Assembly: GCA_900708905.1 (NCBI GenBank)
Contig: CAADRB010000114.1
Coordinates: 77,033 to 141,032 of the forward strand
Length of the DNA stretch: 64,000 nucleotides
Direction of reading: 5' to 3'
Origin: Hymenolepis diminuta
Taxonomy: Eukaryota > Platyhelminthes > Cestoda > Cyclophyllidea > Hymenolepididae
Part shown: in pieces, positions 30,601 to 41,210 of the stretch
Layout: every line of letters starts with the position of its first letter
Position numbering within the stretch: position 1 is the stretch's first letter
Program-made: the position numbers and the translations under genes
The notes under the pieces: generated by a model
Seen by the model: only the letters and a program-made list of their open reading frames with translations
The model's database searches: none
Told to the model about the DNA's origin: nothing

Positions 30601-33600
30601 CAGTTAGTAAAGAAATAGAAAAGAACAACCTCAATAAACGGACAGCTCTTGCTCCTTTCGATTGGAGTGCTGCGTCTGCACGTATGGAGAAGAATCGCAA
30701 CCCAGAAAAGATTAAGGAAACTGAGTGGTTACCACCCATGACAACTGTTGTGCTGAGTCAAGAGATTATCTCCCCAAGGTAAGTGCTTTGACCCTAAGAA
30801 TATATATATATATATATACATATTAATACATCGCTCTGTTATCTGCTCTGGCCTAAAATGAGATTCTGAAACTGGACTTTATGCACCTGGATTCATCTAG
30901 CAGCCATTCCTGACAACTGTGTTCAATTAAATCAATTCACTGTAGGTCATGCTGCAGAAACAGCAACTCTTACCTCGATAGACATAAGAACATAGATGTC
31001 CAAATTAAGATGTAATTGATTTGTTGTTTTTTAAAATGGGTTAATGACCTAAATTAGTGATTAATGTGTATTGATTTTTCCGGTTTATTGAGCACATGAG
31101 CTTAAAATATTGACCAGTTGTTATTAGATATTACATAAACGTGCATTTGAACGGCACTTAAAATGCTATTTAATTGATTATAAAAAGACCATTAAGTTCA
31201 TAAAACTATTATTATTTAATTCTACTAGATGAGCTTCTAAAAATGGAAATATTTAGTCGATCTGAAAGTTTGACGTTGTTGTCACACAAATCTACACAAT
31301 TCTAAATCTCGCAAAACAGCGGTAACGAAATCAACAAATAGGAGAGCATATTGTGATCATGAAAATTTGTTGCTAATAATATTATTATATTACTGAATGC
31401 TCCTTCCGTGCAAAGTCTTATTAACGGTAAATGACAAGTGATAATGATAATGACAACGACGACGGCGATGAGAATGATGATGATTCGAAAGCAGAATGCT
31501 TAAACATCTAGTTACGAATCATATATCCTGAATTTTTATTTCGTTTATCTGCAATGGATTATTTGTCTTTCCTCATCCTGTTTACTGATTTGATTGCTCA
31601 CTTCGTAGTATCTTTAGCATCCCTTTCGTATTCACATTTGACGATGCTATTTATCTAGCAGCAAACTCTGCCATAGCTCAAGCTCTTTTCAATTGCGATT
31701 AGAGCAGGAGTAATAACTAATTTAGGTCCATCGACCTCTTTCCACGGTATTTTTTTCTCCCAAATATGGAATGAAGAGTACTTTGTCGATACTAGTCATC
31801 TCTGTTTATCTCCATATTTGCTTTCTGATTTGGTAGATCTTGAATGATCTTCTGTCTAGTCCTCATTCTCGGTCGGTAGAAATGCAATAGTCCGGGTCAT
31901 TAAACGTGTGCCCAACATCCACTTAAACTGCTTTAATACATTGCCGCTAAATTTGGAGGAAAGCCTAGTCTATATGACATAATACTGTATTCTTAGATCA
32001 TTAATTGCTAATTAAAAAAATAAAGTATCGAAGACATTGGCTATTTTTTCATATTACCGTTAGCAATATCACTTCAATCACCTGAAGTTATCATATTTTA
32101 AATACGACAGCCCTCGATAGGTCCCAAGACAAAGAGTCGACTGTCTCGCCATGATATAAAATTTCCACTCTAGCCACCATTAAGGCATTTAAATAAAGGT
32201 ACTGAAGTGTGAGTATGCCTGTGTTCAAGTTTGCCAAAGTGCGGGTTGTCTCTGATAGGTGGATTTAGTGAGAAGAGAAGGGGTTTAATGAATCCATTGG
32301 CTTATAATTAGTCACCATGGGAGGGATGAAAAGGGAAAGGAACTTGCGTTTCATGTGCTTATAATCATCACAATCCCAGGGTGGTTGGTATAGACTCATA
32401 CATGAATTGCAGCACACACCTTTATGCAGAATGGACCAATTGGGAAGCCGAACTGGGAACTCACTGTGGCCATTGGTTAGATCAGGCTATATGGACATCG
32501 GTCATTATCCTTCAAAATGAAGCTAGTCGGATATGATGCAAACGGCCACCTGTTCTCACAATTTGTAATCTTTATGTCTTTTGATCCTTATTCTTATCTT
32601 TCATTTATCTTATAGACTTTATACCCCTTCGTACTTAATAGCCTTATCTATATGATGCGTCTTATTAAAGCTCCATTTAGAAAATGCATCCTAACCAGAC
32701 AGGTAGGCTTAATGGTTTATTATAGAATCATTTCGAAGAAAGTGGGCTATAAAAGGTAAATTTTATTTAGCGAGTTCTAATAATAATAGAAGAAAGTGAG
32801 AGCAATCAGAAATTATGGGAAAAGAGGGAAGCGGCACATTCCCATGATTTTTGCTTATTTTATGTTGATTTTGTCACATATATCTTTGATTTAAGGGCAC
32901 TGGCAAGTAAAATTGTAAGGAATTCTGTTGGTCTTTCACCGAGTAGATTTTGGGGGTTCCAGTCCTATCTAATTTTTTGAGATGCGAGTTAATTAGCGTT
33001 TTGTAAAGATCCAAAAGTGATTTGAATCATCATGTCCTCGCATATATGAATTCTAACTAATGTGAGATGAAATTGCTAGTAATTTTTAACTAACTTAACA
33101 AACGCCAAAACTAGTAGCGGCAGTTGTAAATTGAATTTTTGATAAAATCGGTGCTGAATTCATTGAAATTTAATTCTCCTTCAATTGCAGAATGATTATA
33201 ACAAGTTGTAAAATTAAACTAACAGTAATAAGTGGCATAAAAATAAGTTTAGATACCAATTTTAACCAGCATATATTTTACTTAGGAAAGAAATGGCTTC
33301 TTCTGGTAATAAAAGCCTCTCCAAACCTTTAGACAGAACAGAAGGCTTCATAAGAGAAAAATCTGCGCCGTCTCCTTCACTGTAAGTGAATTTTTTCATT
33401 TAATATCCAAGTGCTTAATTAATTAAGGTATGCATAAATAATTTAGTCGGTCGCAAGAAAGACTGACGCGATTTGGTAGAAAAAATGAATTAACTAGTTT
33501 TAACTCATTTCAGTATGAATCTAACTGGAAACATTACTACTCCTTCTGATAAAATCAATGCGCTAAAGGAGAAAATGCTAATTCCGGTCTCACGGTAATA

Positions 33601-34033
33601 ATTAATTCATTTAATTTCGAAGGTTTAAGTTATTCGTTAAAAAATATTGTGTGCTCTCAATAGGTATGTAAGTCAAGAAATCTCAAGCGTCCCAGACTTG
33701 GTCAAAACGGAACCAGTTCTACAAAGAACTCTTATACAAATTTCCCAAAACAGAGCATCAGGAGATAGAGAGGAGAAAATGGAATCCCCTGAGGTCTCTC
33801 CAAAGGATTCTGTCACTGCTACTCACAATCCGTCCTCAGAAGAATCTTTTTTACCACCGACTTTGGTGCAGATTTTGTGGTTCCTCGGCGTTTTCTTTCT
33901 CGTGCATCACATTCTCAAGATCATTCGAGTTGGACCAATCATGGGCTTTTTCGGAGCTACTGGTCCTGAAGCCATTGGCTATTGGAGCGTCATTGAGGCG
34001 ATTGTTGATTTTTTCTTCTTTCGAATTCTCTGA
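741..34033 (+). CDS. FERM-domain protein, FRMD3/FRMD5-like, with C-terminal hydrophobic segment (20 exons, 5'-partial)
   Basis: Exons seen: 741-1074, 11302-11409, 11508-11550, 11633-11714, 11955-12052, 14911-15040, 16160-16247, 17165-17253, 18567-18630, 18721-18809, 21745-21822, 21897-21968, 22400-22608, 23734-23921, 24787-25728, 27088-27228, 30546-30778, 33286-33381, 33514-33594, 33664-34033 (stop TGA). All junctions have AG acceptors and GT donors, and the reading phase is kept through all 20 exons, giving about 1,177 residues. Order: basic/Ser-rich N-terminus, FERM F1-F2-F3 (about residues 88-400), long Ser-rich linker, hydrophobic helix near 1121-1143. FERM proteins link membrane proteins and phosphoinositides to cortical actin. 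F2/F3 motifs such as LETYGVEP and the SFTGR stretch after F3 favour the FRMD3/FRMD5 group, whose vertebrate members also have a C-terminal membrane segment. The first exon starts inside a codon, so the true start lies upstream. Precise orthology is inferred. Confidence 0.85.
2000..2240 (+). other. GC-richer pyrimidine-rich block in first visible intron
   Basis: A CT-rich, CG-containing block including CACCTCCCCCTCGACTCTCTG, unlike the AT-rich DNA around it. No open frame or known motif. It could be an alternative promoter region of the FERM gene or a transposon remnant. Confidence 0.25.
8069..8980 (+). pseudogene. Decayed non-LTR retrotransposon (LINE) reverse transcriptase
   Basis: Broken frames inside the first visible intron of the FERM gene read like a LINE reverse transcriptase. 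At 8069-8419 FIHSSKVFDSL resembles the RT motif 'FiDfxKAFDSv'. At about 8575-8790 EVRSFIYLGSLINDKG matches the 'FkYLGsxi' motif, followed by RAKLLGTF, a stop codon, then PVPVYGLSTVVY ('LLYGxE.W' position), and from 8797 a relic of the domain after RT. The FADD/YxDD catalytic motif is not seen. Stops and frame changes show it is dead. Weaker RT-like traces (RWAEP near 7240) suggest the copy began around 7.2 kb. It shares the strand of the host gene. Confidence 0.6.
11633..16247 (+). CDS. FERM protein exons 4-7: F1/F2 link and F2 lobe
   Basis: Exons 11633-11714, 11955-12052, 14911-15040 and 16160-16247. Key stretches are VPRSLNFRVKHYPAKPLEEL, YFLYLQLRRDLHSGRL (the classic band 4.1 F2 entry), AEIGDID...EDYLG, VEAKIREIYKTLQGLSVADA and ERASELETYGVEP. 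Split codons join correctly at each junction: AG/A, G/CT and CA/G. This lobe is the acyl-CoA-binding-protein-like helical bundle of FERM domains. Confidence 0.92.
12053..14910 (+). other. 2.9-kb intron of the FERM gene
   Basis: Contains the GC-rich block at 13330-13690 and otherwise AT-rich DNA without supported exons. Open frames at 12427-12627 and 12965-13189 show no domain or splice context. Confidence 0.65.
13330..13690 (+). other. GC/pyrimidine-rich block in FERM-gene intron, LTR-like
   Basis: Between the F2 exons lies a block with GTGACGTCA (CRE-like, near 13344), many CG dinucleotides, pyrimidine-rich tracts and AATAAA at 13493-13498. The 93-codon open frame here has no recognisable domain. 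An old LTR or an intronic promoter are both possible. Confidence 0.3.
15041..18566 (+). other. Introns between F2/F3 exons (15041-16159, 16248-17164, 17254-18566)
   Basis: Nothing beyond AT-rich intron sequence was recognised. Hydrophobic open frames (for example 15623-15832 and 17567-17863) are explained by AT-rich composition, being rich in Ile, Phe, Leu and Tyr. Confidence 0.6.
17165..21968 (+). CDS. FERM protein exons 8-12: F3 lobe and FERM-adjacent segment
   Basis: Exons 17165-17253, 18567-18630, 18721-18809, 21745-21822 and 21897-21968. F3 (a PH/PTB-like fold) shows HFYVGLSHEGVTAFRGN, HVFSWSKIHRISFDGKLFVI, RRHTLGFKC, AAEALWKWAIDRQCFFT. The next two exons give a basic stretch with RLFRKRRLYSFTGRCQKE, equivalent to the F/YSGxxxxE motif that follows F3 in FRMD and 4.1 proteins. 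The 2.9-kb intron before 21745 contains a decayed LTR element, yet the phase across it is intact (AC/T). Confidence 0.9.
18636..18667. repeat. Simple repeat (TTA)n/(TA)n
   Basis: About five TTA units pass into a TA run just after the donor of the FERM exon ending at 18630, filling the short 90-base intron. Confidence 0.9.
19740..21480 (-). mobile_element. Decayed, gag-bearing small LTR element (Gypsy-like)
   Basis: On the - strand, at about 20410-20320, a frame reads CGDLHFGRFRS then KFHKCHLCCKRGHRETV, the spacing of a Gypsy-type double zinc knuckle; the last Cys of the second knuckle is Arg (CGC for TGC). Further upstream, about 20700-20530, broken frames resemble a gag helical region. At the right end TTGGCGACG is followed by a stop-ridden frame starting ATGGCCATGAATGC, like an LTR/primer-binding junction and leader. 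Stretches at 21325-21420 and 19755-19850 share GCCC.A.T.CCCA, a G-rich GAGGGGG run, ACACA and GAAATTTA, suggesting two diverged LTRs. No protease, RT or integrase motif lies between. The element is non-functional. LTR borders are approximate. Confidence 0.5.
22400..30778 (+). CDS. FERM protein exons 13-17: Ser-rich disordered linker
   Basis: Exons 22400-22608, 23734-23921, 24787-25728, 27088-27228 and 30546-30778. No fold is recognised. The exon at 24787-25728 is the largest of the gene (314 codons), very rich in Ser/Pro/Thr (for example LPSPTSSPRKLDRQ) and probably a phospho-regulated disordered region. The 30546-30778 exon opens with a dense acidic run (DEEEDDEEES) and later has FDWSAASARMEKNRNP. 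I accept these exons on phase continuity and splice signals rather than homology, so small additional or alternative exons are possible. Confidence 0.75.
22609..24786 (+). other. Introns around FERM exon 14 (22609-23733, 23922-24786)
   Basis: AT-rich intron sequence with no domain, RNA gene or strong repeat recognised. Donors are GTAAGC and GTAAAT, acceptors TCTAG and TTTTAG. Confidence 0.55.
26028..26055. repeat. Simple repeat (AAT)n, palindromic
   Basis: AATAATAAT passes into ATTATTATT, a near-perfect palindrome inside an intron of the FERM gene, preceded by a (CT)n run at 26017-26028. Confidence 0.85.
30800..30822. repeat. Simple repeat (TA)n
   Basis: A TA run of about ten units shortly after the FERM exon donor at 30779. 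Confidence 0.88.
31439..31486. repeat. Imperfect GAT/GAC trinucleotide repeat
   Basis: A purine-rich GATAATGAT...GACGACGGCGAT...GATGATGAT stretch in the 30779-33285 intron. The reading frame is not tied to any exon. Confidence 0.75.
33286..34033 (+). CDS. FERM protein exons 18-20: C-terminus with hydrophobic helix
   Basis: Exons 33286-33381, 33514-33594 and 33664-34033. The last exon contains TLVQILWFLGVFFLVHHILK, a credible single membrane helix, followed by about 34 residues including a second hydrophobic patch (AIVDFFFFRIL) and the TGA stop. A C-terminal membrane segment is known for vertebrate FRMD3/FRMD5, but the tail after the helix is not recognisably theirs. Predicted topology is a cytosolic N-terminal FERM anchored by the C-terminus. 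Confidence 0.82.
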
Positions 34034-34276
34034 ATTACTTTCTTTTCTTTCTTCTCTTAATCTCTTACGAATTTCCCTCCAAGACACTTTAAATCTCCTC
34101 CCTTTCGATTGAATATCTGTTTGAGTATATGTTTTACTTCTGAAATAACCTTTAAACGCTGTCCTTAAAGATGTAATCAAAGATGTCTTCAGAAATATAG
34201 TAATAAACAGAACGATAAATGAACTTAAATAATAATAACGGTAAATTTCAATATATCGCGCCTTACAAATAGCTGA

Positions 34277-34282
34277 AATAAA
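34277..34282 (+). terminator. candidate poly(A) signal of the FERM gene
   Basis: An AATAAA hexamer lies 244 bases after the FERM gene stop codon. It is the first canonical hexamer I see downstream on this strand. It is a short motif in AT-rich DNA, so support is modest. Confidence 0.45.
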
Positions 34283-34655
34283 GTGGAAAAATATTGAATT
34301 CACTAAAAAGACTATAAAGTTCCCAAATTGCAGGTAACTTAAGAAAATGATAAAGAATTATCTTTTCTGCGATTTTGATCAGGTCTCCCCAAGAATATTT
34401 CAATGGTTAAAGCTGGTTTCTTGAAATAATTGGATTTCCTGGTTATTAGACGGAGTGATTCAGTGTTGCCACAGTGTCTGTTTGAGCACAAGACCCACAT
34501 CCACCAAATACTATTAATTTTGATGGAGGAGATGCAAGCATTGTTGATGAAATCTTGTTTATTAATTGGCTCAGTCAGTCATAATTTTATTTGCTAAGCA
34601 AATGAATTATTTTACAATTGCTTACTTTAGTCTAAAGACGTTTTGTTGACATATT

Positions 34656-34735
34656 CGTTATCTTAGCTCAATGGTTAAACTTCTGGTTTTCATAATGCTT
34701 GTCTATCTCTTAATAAATACTCGAACTCAAGAAAG
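34656..34735 (+). ncRNA. tRNA-like relic (tRNA-derived SINE or tRNA pseudogene)
   Basis: TTAGCTCAATGG at 34663-34674 is a perfect tRNA A-box (TRGYNNANNGG). It is followed by a loop-like TTTCATAAT (CAT would read Met) and, about 50 bases after the A-box, a degenerate B-box ACTCGAACTC. Acceptor stems do not pair well, so this is a relic rather than a working tRNA. Confidence 0.35.
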
Positions 34736-35256
34736 AAGAAGGAAGAAATGACGACAGCATTTCTATTAGCGGTAGCGGATTTGCAGCCTGGTTAGCCAAT
34801 AATTGAAGTGATGGTTTCCTCAGTAGTGGTCTTGCATATCCACTTGTGAATGGAGTAACTCAATTATTGTTAATGAAGTGTACGAGGGATAAAGCTTTTG
34901 AATTACGTTCGATTAAGCTTTCTAGCACCGATTTTGCAGAAAAAACGTGATACGCTTCAATTTTTTCAAATATGATCTGATGTCAATTCAAGAGATAGAT
35001 TAAGGAAGAGTGTGCCAGGACGCCGACAAACATGATTCAAGTTTTTGTCTCGGGATGAACAGTCTTATCAATTATGAAAGTTTAGTCAAAATTCAAATCA
35101 GTCCGGCCTGATTTTATATCCAATTGTTAATTATATTGCAGGTAGTGTGGTCTAAATAGATTTTTATTAATGTAAGTCAAATAGAAAAGGGATGCAATAT
35201 GAAAGAGCATAAAAATACAAGATGTATAAAAGTTAGGAATAAGAACCGAGAAGCAT

Positions 35257-35460
35257 AAAGACTGCAAATGGTGAGAGAAGACGACCGTTGTCCCTCATGT
35301 CCACCATCTCCACCCTGATGACACTGAGCTCTCAGCTCGGCTTTCTCATTGGTCTAGTCTACCTCTAACCTTCTTCGCGCTTATGGTTCCTCCTCTTCAG
35401 ATTCGCGTTGACCCCAACGCGCTACTATAATGCTCAGATTGAACTAACGAATTACTAGTA
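35257..35460. other. GC-richer intergenic patch with perfect hairpin
   Basis: About 200 bases of clearly higher GC than the surroundings. CGCGTTG (35404-35410) and CAACGCG (35415-35421) form a perfect 7-bp stem with a 4-base loop. No open frame or known family is seen. It may be a fragment of a transposable element or a regulatory block. Confidence 0.4.
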
Positions 35461-36151
35461 GGAAGTCATACAGATGATTACAGAGGCTCGGAGCTTATGA
35501 CAGTACCCTTTAAACACTTGGGTTCTGTACCTTTTAAGTTAATGATAATAGCTTTATCAGCAGTTCTCTGCGTAAGATATTCATCGCGATAATGTTAATC
35601 AGAGTAGTTGCCCTTCAAGTCCTTATCTAGTCACTCTCGTTTTCAAGAGATATTAGGATACTGCAACCATGGCACTGCTCACCGCTTGTTATCACTGTAG
35701 TGACGCGATCTAAAAAGATCTTTATTAAGGCATATCATATAAAAAGTCAAGTAAAAATGAAAGAGAATAAAGGCTATATATTGAAAGATGGAAATGAAGA
35801 CCAAGAAGCCTAAATTGACAAAACAAAATTCAGAAATGTCTTGAGTAAAAGTATTTTACTGATATCAGTAAGATAAGTACCAAAAATGTAAATGTATTTG
35901 TGTCAGATGAGAGATCGCTTGCTGTATATGACGGGAAAGAAAAGCCCATCTGTCAACATCCCCGCAAGATTTCTCCAGACCATCATAAGATACAGGGGTA
36001 AAAATTAGTTCAATGCCGAAAATTAGATTAACAAACCGTAAATCTCTCCCTAGGCCACGAGAAAATAAATGTTAAGAAAAAACACGCTTGAAATCTTTAA
36101 GAGAATTTACGCTATGATAGAGTGCACTAAGAAGGGGAAGCAGAAGTGACA

Positions 36152-36420
36152 TGTATGGGGGCTGCTATGATGAATCAGTACTGCATATAGTTATGAACTC
36201 ACTCATATTCTGTCTTTTGTATGAGTATCTCCTCCATGCACGGAGGAGGAGCCAATCAATGTCTGAGGATCGGAGGACCACCCGACGACATGTGCTGAGT
36301 GCGACTTCTGATATACTTGCGATCCCTTCTCTCCTCCGCTATATAACGTCAAACACCCTAATTACGTTACATTGTGCACTATTTTTCATAATAAACTTAT
36401 TTCTACTGAGGTCACTTACA
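36152..36420 (+). mobile_element. Possible solo LTR or LTR-like promoter block
   Basis: A GC-richer 269-bp block in AT-rich intergenic DNA begins TGTATG and ends CTTACA. It holds a perfect 7-bp hairpin (CTCCTCC at 36229-36235, GGAGGAG at 36242-36248), a TATA-like TATATAAC near 36340, and AATAAA at 36390-36395, an arrangement like U3-R-U5. No target-site duplication is seen, so this is a tentative call. The 91-codon open frame across it resembles no known protein. Confidence 0.35.
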
Positions 36421-39400
36421 ATTTGAAAAGATTTAAGCTAATAAAGGCATTTTAGGCTTCTCTCCTCAAATTCTTTTATGTTTAAGGGAATTACAGCTAT
36501 AGTGGCCAAGCTTTATTTAAGTGAAAACCTGAAATTTATAGGGAGAGGTTTTTTATATCATGAATAAATATCTGTGTATTATGAGCTTACATTTTCTTAT
36601 CACATATTTATGCAATTCCTCCAGATTAGGATTAAACTGTTCTTATAAACACCCAATACACCTGGTCACCTATTTACCCCTTTGTGACAACGCTTCGTAG
36701 ACTTTTATTACCTGCATTCGGAATTGGTCAAAATGAAGATCACTGATGATGTTATAAAAAATGTTAAGGTTTCATTAAATCGTATTTTATTCTCGAGATT
36801 TCGTTTATTATACATAGGCAAAGAGTTGGTTTTAATAAGTAACGACAGGTAACAACTCAAGTATAAGTCTGAAAGGATAGGAAGGAAGTGATATAAGTGA
36901 TAGGAAGGATACTCGACACATAATTTAATATTAGAAACTCTCAATCAGGAAAGGTAGCTCGCTCAAAACTATGACTCCAAAGTACCAATTAATTCGGAAG
37001 AATACACAAATATATCCAGTATCAGAGCTTCCGTAAAACTCCCACAATTTTTCAAGTTTCGCATGAGGTTATTATCTGTCATATGACAGAATACGAGGGC
37101 TTTAATTAGATTCAACATCCATCTGTTGTGGACCTACAAGATGTCTCAGCAAGAGTTTTCACAATGTGTAGTACTAAATGGAATTCCTGAAAGCACGTAA
37201 ACTTCCCATGCCATGAATTGAAGGACTGGTAAATGAAATTGTCACTGTAATTGTCATTATATTTTATTTTAAGGTATTTAAGTGATTACTTGGCTTTGCA
37301 GTTGGCATTGGCAGAACAGCTTCATAATAGGATATTTAACTTCTTTGCTGGGAAATGTACAATAATAGGAATCTGAAATTAGGTACTTGGGTTTATTAGC
37401 TTCCCCAATAATTGCACTCTTGACACAAAATATGATCACTGAAAGTGCTTTATTTTCTAAAGCGTTATTATTAAACAGTTTTCTGCTGGATGCGAAAAAG
37501 TTCAGTCTGTGCAATTGTTCTGACTCCATTCGATACACGTTAATCCGAAGTACAGGGCAATTATCAAACTGGCACTATTCAAGCAACCGAAAAGCAAGAC
37601 AAATAAAGATGTTTTCGAATGAACTCTGGGGTAAGTTCCTTCTGCATTAATTTATTTATCCTCCTCAAAATATACCTCTGTGTGGTATCTAGATTCTCAG
37701 TGTCTGGGTTACAATAAAATCCATTCGTGGGTTGGCGCCGAGTTTACTTTATTTGTTTATGTTAACAGTTTTAATTGACGCAATAAACAGAGATGCGATC
37801 TTGCAAAGAAGTGCTTCCTCTGCAATCTTCTGATTTTTGTGTTTATTTTCCAATATGTTACACCTAATATTCCACAGGGACTCATTTTCCTTTAAATTTG
37901 TATTCCCATCTCAAGCTTTTGCAACCATAACACACAGCTCCATCTAGTACTTCCTGATTCATTTATGTCAGTTTGTTGTCATTAAAATTCGCCCAAGTTT
38001 CTGTATTAAATCGTGTGTCTGAATATCTGCATTATCTACACACTGCTTACCATATCACTTCTGCAAATTAACTTATTTTATCCTTAGCATTCTGCCCTTC
38101 ACTATCACCTCTGCAAGCCATTACTCGTCTTTGATCATCAAGTCATCCTATTCGCTCTCTGTAAGTTTATTGATATTGCGTCCTAACCTTAGTTATATTC
38201 TTATATTTTCTAAGCTTCTATCTATTCAATTATTGTCAATGTTCAGTATATAGCACTCGAAGGACACTAATGTTTCTGACCTGGAAATGAACAAAGTTAA
38301 AAGGGTAGCAAAAGTGATTAAGATAGATCAGTTCCTTAATGTCAGTTGCAGAATAGATTTGGTCACGGAGTAAGTAAATAAATAAAACACCTGCTCTAAT
38401 ACCAATTTTAAAATTTTGATGTCCCAGCAAATACAAATCAGAATTTCATTAATGCTATTCATACATACATATATAACCACATGTGATTCTTATTCATTTT
38501 ACTTTACTTCGATTTCACATCCTCGGAAATTCATTATACCGGTTTTCTTAATAAAATAACTAATAGGGCGCCGAAAAAGAGAACTCAAGGTCACCGAGTT
38601 CATGTTTTTTCTCAAGATGAGGTATTCCCGCCTGCGGCCTAAGTTACCCAGTATGCGGACGCACAATGCTGTTAGTCTGGACAAAATTATCATCAGTCCG
38701 ATTAAGGGGTTGACCTTCAAAAGTAAGTTATAGGGAGAAGACCAAAATTTCCTCAAATAGGCCCTATTAAATTATTAAGATGTCTGAGTGACCCCTCAAC
38801 TGTCTTTCCTTCATTCTGATGGGATTTGCAAAAATAAAATGAAAAAAATATTTAATTATTCAAAGTTTACCATCTTGATCTCCTAATATTATACCTCTGC
38901 ATTGTAAGGGATGCACTTATTCTCTGCACCTTTGTCATTTCTTAATTATTAAAAAGTCTTCAGTAATTTGGACTTAATGCTGCATCCGACTTTACACTTT
39001 TAATTGCACTGATTATCTTGATAAAATCTTGCAGTATCAATATTTTAGTAAACTGCTTTTATTCTATTTTCACCTTAGCACGTTAAACTCTCTTCGATGG
39101 CACTACCATGTCTAGGGCCTAGTTGCGCAATCACTATCGCAAAAATTGACAGTTGAAGGAGTAATATGAGCCACAGCCAGAAGCGCAATAGCTTTGTTTT
39201 GACAAATTACCAGCATCCTAAGTCGAAGTGAAATGAGCTTATCCGTCGCTAAGTCAGTCTATTTACTTTAATATGATTATTTACCGATGTCATTGTAAAA
39301 TGCTTATGGAGTTGTGTGAAGAAGATGAACAGCGAACATCCAAATTAAAAGTGATTTTGAGTACTAGTGTGACAATATTGAGTATATTGTCTTCTCCCTT

Positions 39401-41088
39401 ATGAGGATAGCGTTCTGAACAATAGCTTCTATGGAACAATATAGTCGTTTACATCGAGGATTTTTTTGCAGAAACGTCCAAGATTTGAAGTTGCAATAGC
39501 GTGTGTATGTTGTATTCATGCAAGTACTAATATCTTATTATCGATAATTGCTCAATAACTACGTTACTTTAATTGTGTTATTAGTCCCTTACAGCTATTC
39601 CTCTTTTTGTTACGATTCATTAAATTCAGTTATGTCCTCATTGGCTAAACTGCAACATTTAAAGATGGAAATTATCGTAAAATAGTCATAATGGTATAAT
39701 AATACTAATAATAATAGTAATTATAATTAGAAAAAACATAGATCTGAATGCGAGACCTTGACGGGCATATTGAGGTGATATACCTCAGTAATTATTTTAA
39801 TTCGCAACACTATATCTACTGATTTCAACTGCCCTATTAACAAATATAAGCACATTTGACTTCGTCATGATAATAGTTAATATGAATCAGTTACGGTTTG
39901 TTCAAAACCAAAGCCAGAGTCCCAACTTTTTCTACTCAGACGTCTCTGCTAAACAGTAATCGAGTATGTGGGCAGAGGTACTGATCTAGGTATAGCAACG
40001 TATATTTTTCTCTACCAATGAACCAGAGGAGAATCGATATTAGTCTACGGACATATACTACCTAGGAAGTGTACTAGATTCGATCATACTACACCCATTA
40101 CTTCTATCTTGCCCCTGCAAAGAGCATCAATTTTAATCTCTCACATAATTTATTCGTTACCATATCTTAACAGACTGTAATACCAATCTTATGACTGGTA
40201 TCACCAATTGTATATAAGATCAGAAGACTCTTAGTATGCTTATGAGAATATATCCAAAGTAGTTCGTCTAAAATTTTTGTTATTGTACATCAGAGTGAGG
40301 ACATCAAAATTACCATACATTTTTAGACCAGTAAAAATCAAGTACCGTTCAGCAGTCCCTGGGTTCGACTCTGTGATATCTATTGAGTTAAGTTACAAGG
40401 TAAATGTTAAAATCCCTTTGCATAGCAAGTTCAGCTTATATCCAGATTTTTAACAGGTCGAAAATGTTTATTCATATTAATATCTTGATAATAATTAATA
40501 GTCTTTTTGAAATTGACACATTACTTATGCAAAATTTTGGATGACAAGTAGTTGATGTAAGAAGCGTATACTGTGGGGTTCACAATGCTAACAACGACAC
40601 ATAGAAATGAGCACTAAATCCTCTTCACTCAACACATTGCTTGCTCTTGCTACTTTGGCATAGCCTAGCTAATTTGGGAGTGAATTGATAGTAGAGGACT
40701 CTGCCAGAGGCAATTCGGACTGTTTAGGAGGATTACTTAGGTGTAGCAAAAAGACTTATTGGTGTAGCATCCGCCACAATACAATGCAAAAAGGTAGAAC
40801 ATATTTTGTAATTTCAATATATATGAATATATGCATATTTACGTATCGTAGTCTGGCATAATACTATGCGTCATCTCTAGAAAGAGCAAGAGAGAAAGAA
40901 GATTACGAGCAAGAAAGAATGAGTGTTACTCTAATTACCGTCATCATCATCATCAAGAAATGTCAGATTAAAAAGAACGAAATCAGAAATAGCTATCTTT
41001 TGGGGATCAGTTTGTTTGTTGAGATGTTCGCTCTTCTTTTTCCTCAATAAGAGGAGCTATGGGGTAGAAGGAAGTGTCAAGAGATTGA

Positions 41089-41094
41089 TTTATT
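41089..41094 (-). terminator. candidate poly(A) signal of the neurexin-like/WD40 gene
   Basis: AATAAA on the - strand (TTTATT on +) lies 117 bases beyond the TAA stop of the WD40 exon. Position and canonical hexamer fit a 3' end, but the motif is common in AT-rich DNA. Confidence 0.45.
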
Positions 41095-41210
41095 TGTCGA
41101 TGGGAAAGAACCAAAAGGTGACGACCTCACATGCAAGTAGAGATGAAGGGGTGATAATAGGAAGATCCTAAATGGGATTATGAAGAGAGAATAGAGGGAT
41201 TTTTATCGCT

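Larger units (their letters stand above)
25729..33285 (+). other. Introns in the linker region (25729-27087, 27229-30545, 30779-33285)
   Basis: These hold simple repeats (26028-26055, 30800-30822, 31439-31486) and otherwise non-coding sequence. The stretches at 27640-27980 and 32110-32530 are less AT-rich than their surroundings and may be old transposon pieces, but I recognise no protein in them. Confidence 0.5.
34034..41210. other. Intergenic region between the two convergent genes
   Basis: Contains the presumed 3' UTRs of both genes at its ends, the tRNA-like relic, the hairpin-bearing GC patch and the LTR-like block. The rest, including 36500-41000, has only short AT-biased frames and small repeats (AAT-type near 39690, TCA-type near 40946). 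No supported gene. Confidence 0.6.

Noticed and set aside
32880..32970. GGTTCCAGTCC with an upstream TGGCAAG as a tRNA/SINE head
   Set aside because: Neither box fits the consensus well and no stems pair; only chance-level support.
33851..34303. 150-codon - strand open frame over the last FERM exon
   Set aside because: It is antisense to a well-supported coding exon and its 3' UTR, and its composition follows the reverse complement of that exon.
38499..38756. 85-codon - strand open frame in the intergenic region
   Set aside because: No domain, splice context or homology recognised; length is within chance expectation for this window.
40366..40376. GGTTCGACTC as a tRNA B-box
   Set aside because: No A-box or pairing arms at suitable distance.
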